A stretch of DNA of 64,000 nucleotides from Angiostrongylus vasorum (lineage: Eukaryota > Nematoda > Chromadorea > Rhabditida > Metastrongylidae), in the NCBI GenBank assembly GCA_018806985.1, contig JADANN010000251.1:382001-446000 (forward strand), read 5' to 3'. Positions within the stretch are counted from its first letter, which is position 1. Each line of letters starts with the position of its first letter. The position numbers were made by a program, and so were the translations under genes. This document shows, piece after piece, positions 37,586 to 64,000 of this stretch. The notes under the pieces are model-generated. The model searched no databases. It worked only from the letters and a program-made list of their open reading frames with translations, and was not told the DNA's origin.

Positions 37586-64000
<26,415 letters not shown>

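Overview
The window looks like nuclear DNA of a clade V parasitic nematode, most likely a hookworm (Ancylostoma/Necator-like). The reasons are many small GT-AG introns between conserved exons, a worm-type carboxylesterase, a CEH-10 homeobox gene beside a Pol theta gene (the two are also neighbours in Caenorhabditis), and a dense load of RTE, Penelope-like and tRNA-derived SINE repeats. No species can be named from sequence reading alone.

Layout: 1-4788 is intergenic and repeat-bearing. 4789-16214 (+) is a 14-exon membrane-anchored type-B carboxylesterase whose exon lengths sum to an intact 705-codon frame, but with one AT-AG intron and one GC-AG intron. It converges on rev-3, the catalytic subunit of DNA polymerase zeta, running on the minus strand from about 36751 down to 16559. 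Directly upstream and in the same orientation (37586 to beyond 64000, minus) is polq, DNA polymerase theta: the helicase exons lie on the right and one large exon encodes the helicase C-terminus, linker and polymerase domain. Inside an 8.2-kb polq intron (42325-50486), on the opposite strand, sits a complete-looking CEH-10/VSX paired-like homeobox gene with octapeptide, homeodomain and CVC domain.

Two error-prone repair polymerases thus lie head to tail only about 0.8 kb apart, which invites the question of an operon. Long introns hold the mobile DNA: an RTE retrotransposon and two RTE fragments, two Penelope-like copies with GIY-YIG coding sequence, five hammerhead-ribozyme-like motifs linked to the Penelope family, two SINE families sharing a tRNA-like head, a dyad repeat family (one copy with a 9-bp target duplication that splits a Penelope element), and a 475-bp inverted repeat in a rev-3 intron.

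Exon boundaries were set by hand from splice consensus, phase continuity and family similarity. The 5' end and parts of the middle of rev-3, the first exon and 3' end of ceh-10, and one region of the polq helicase remain uncertain.
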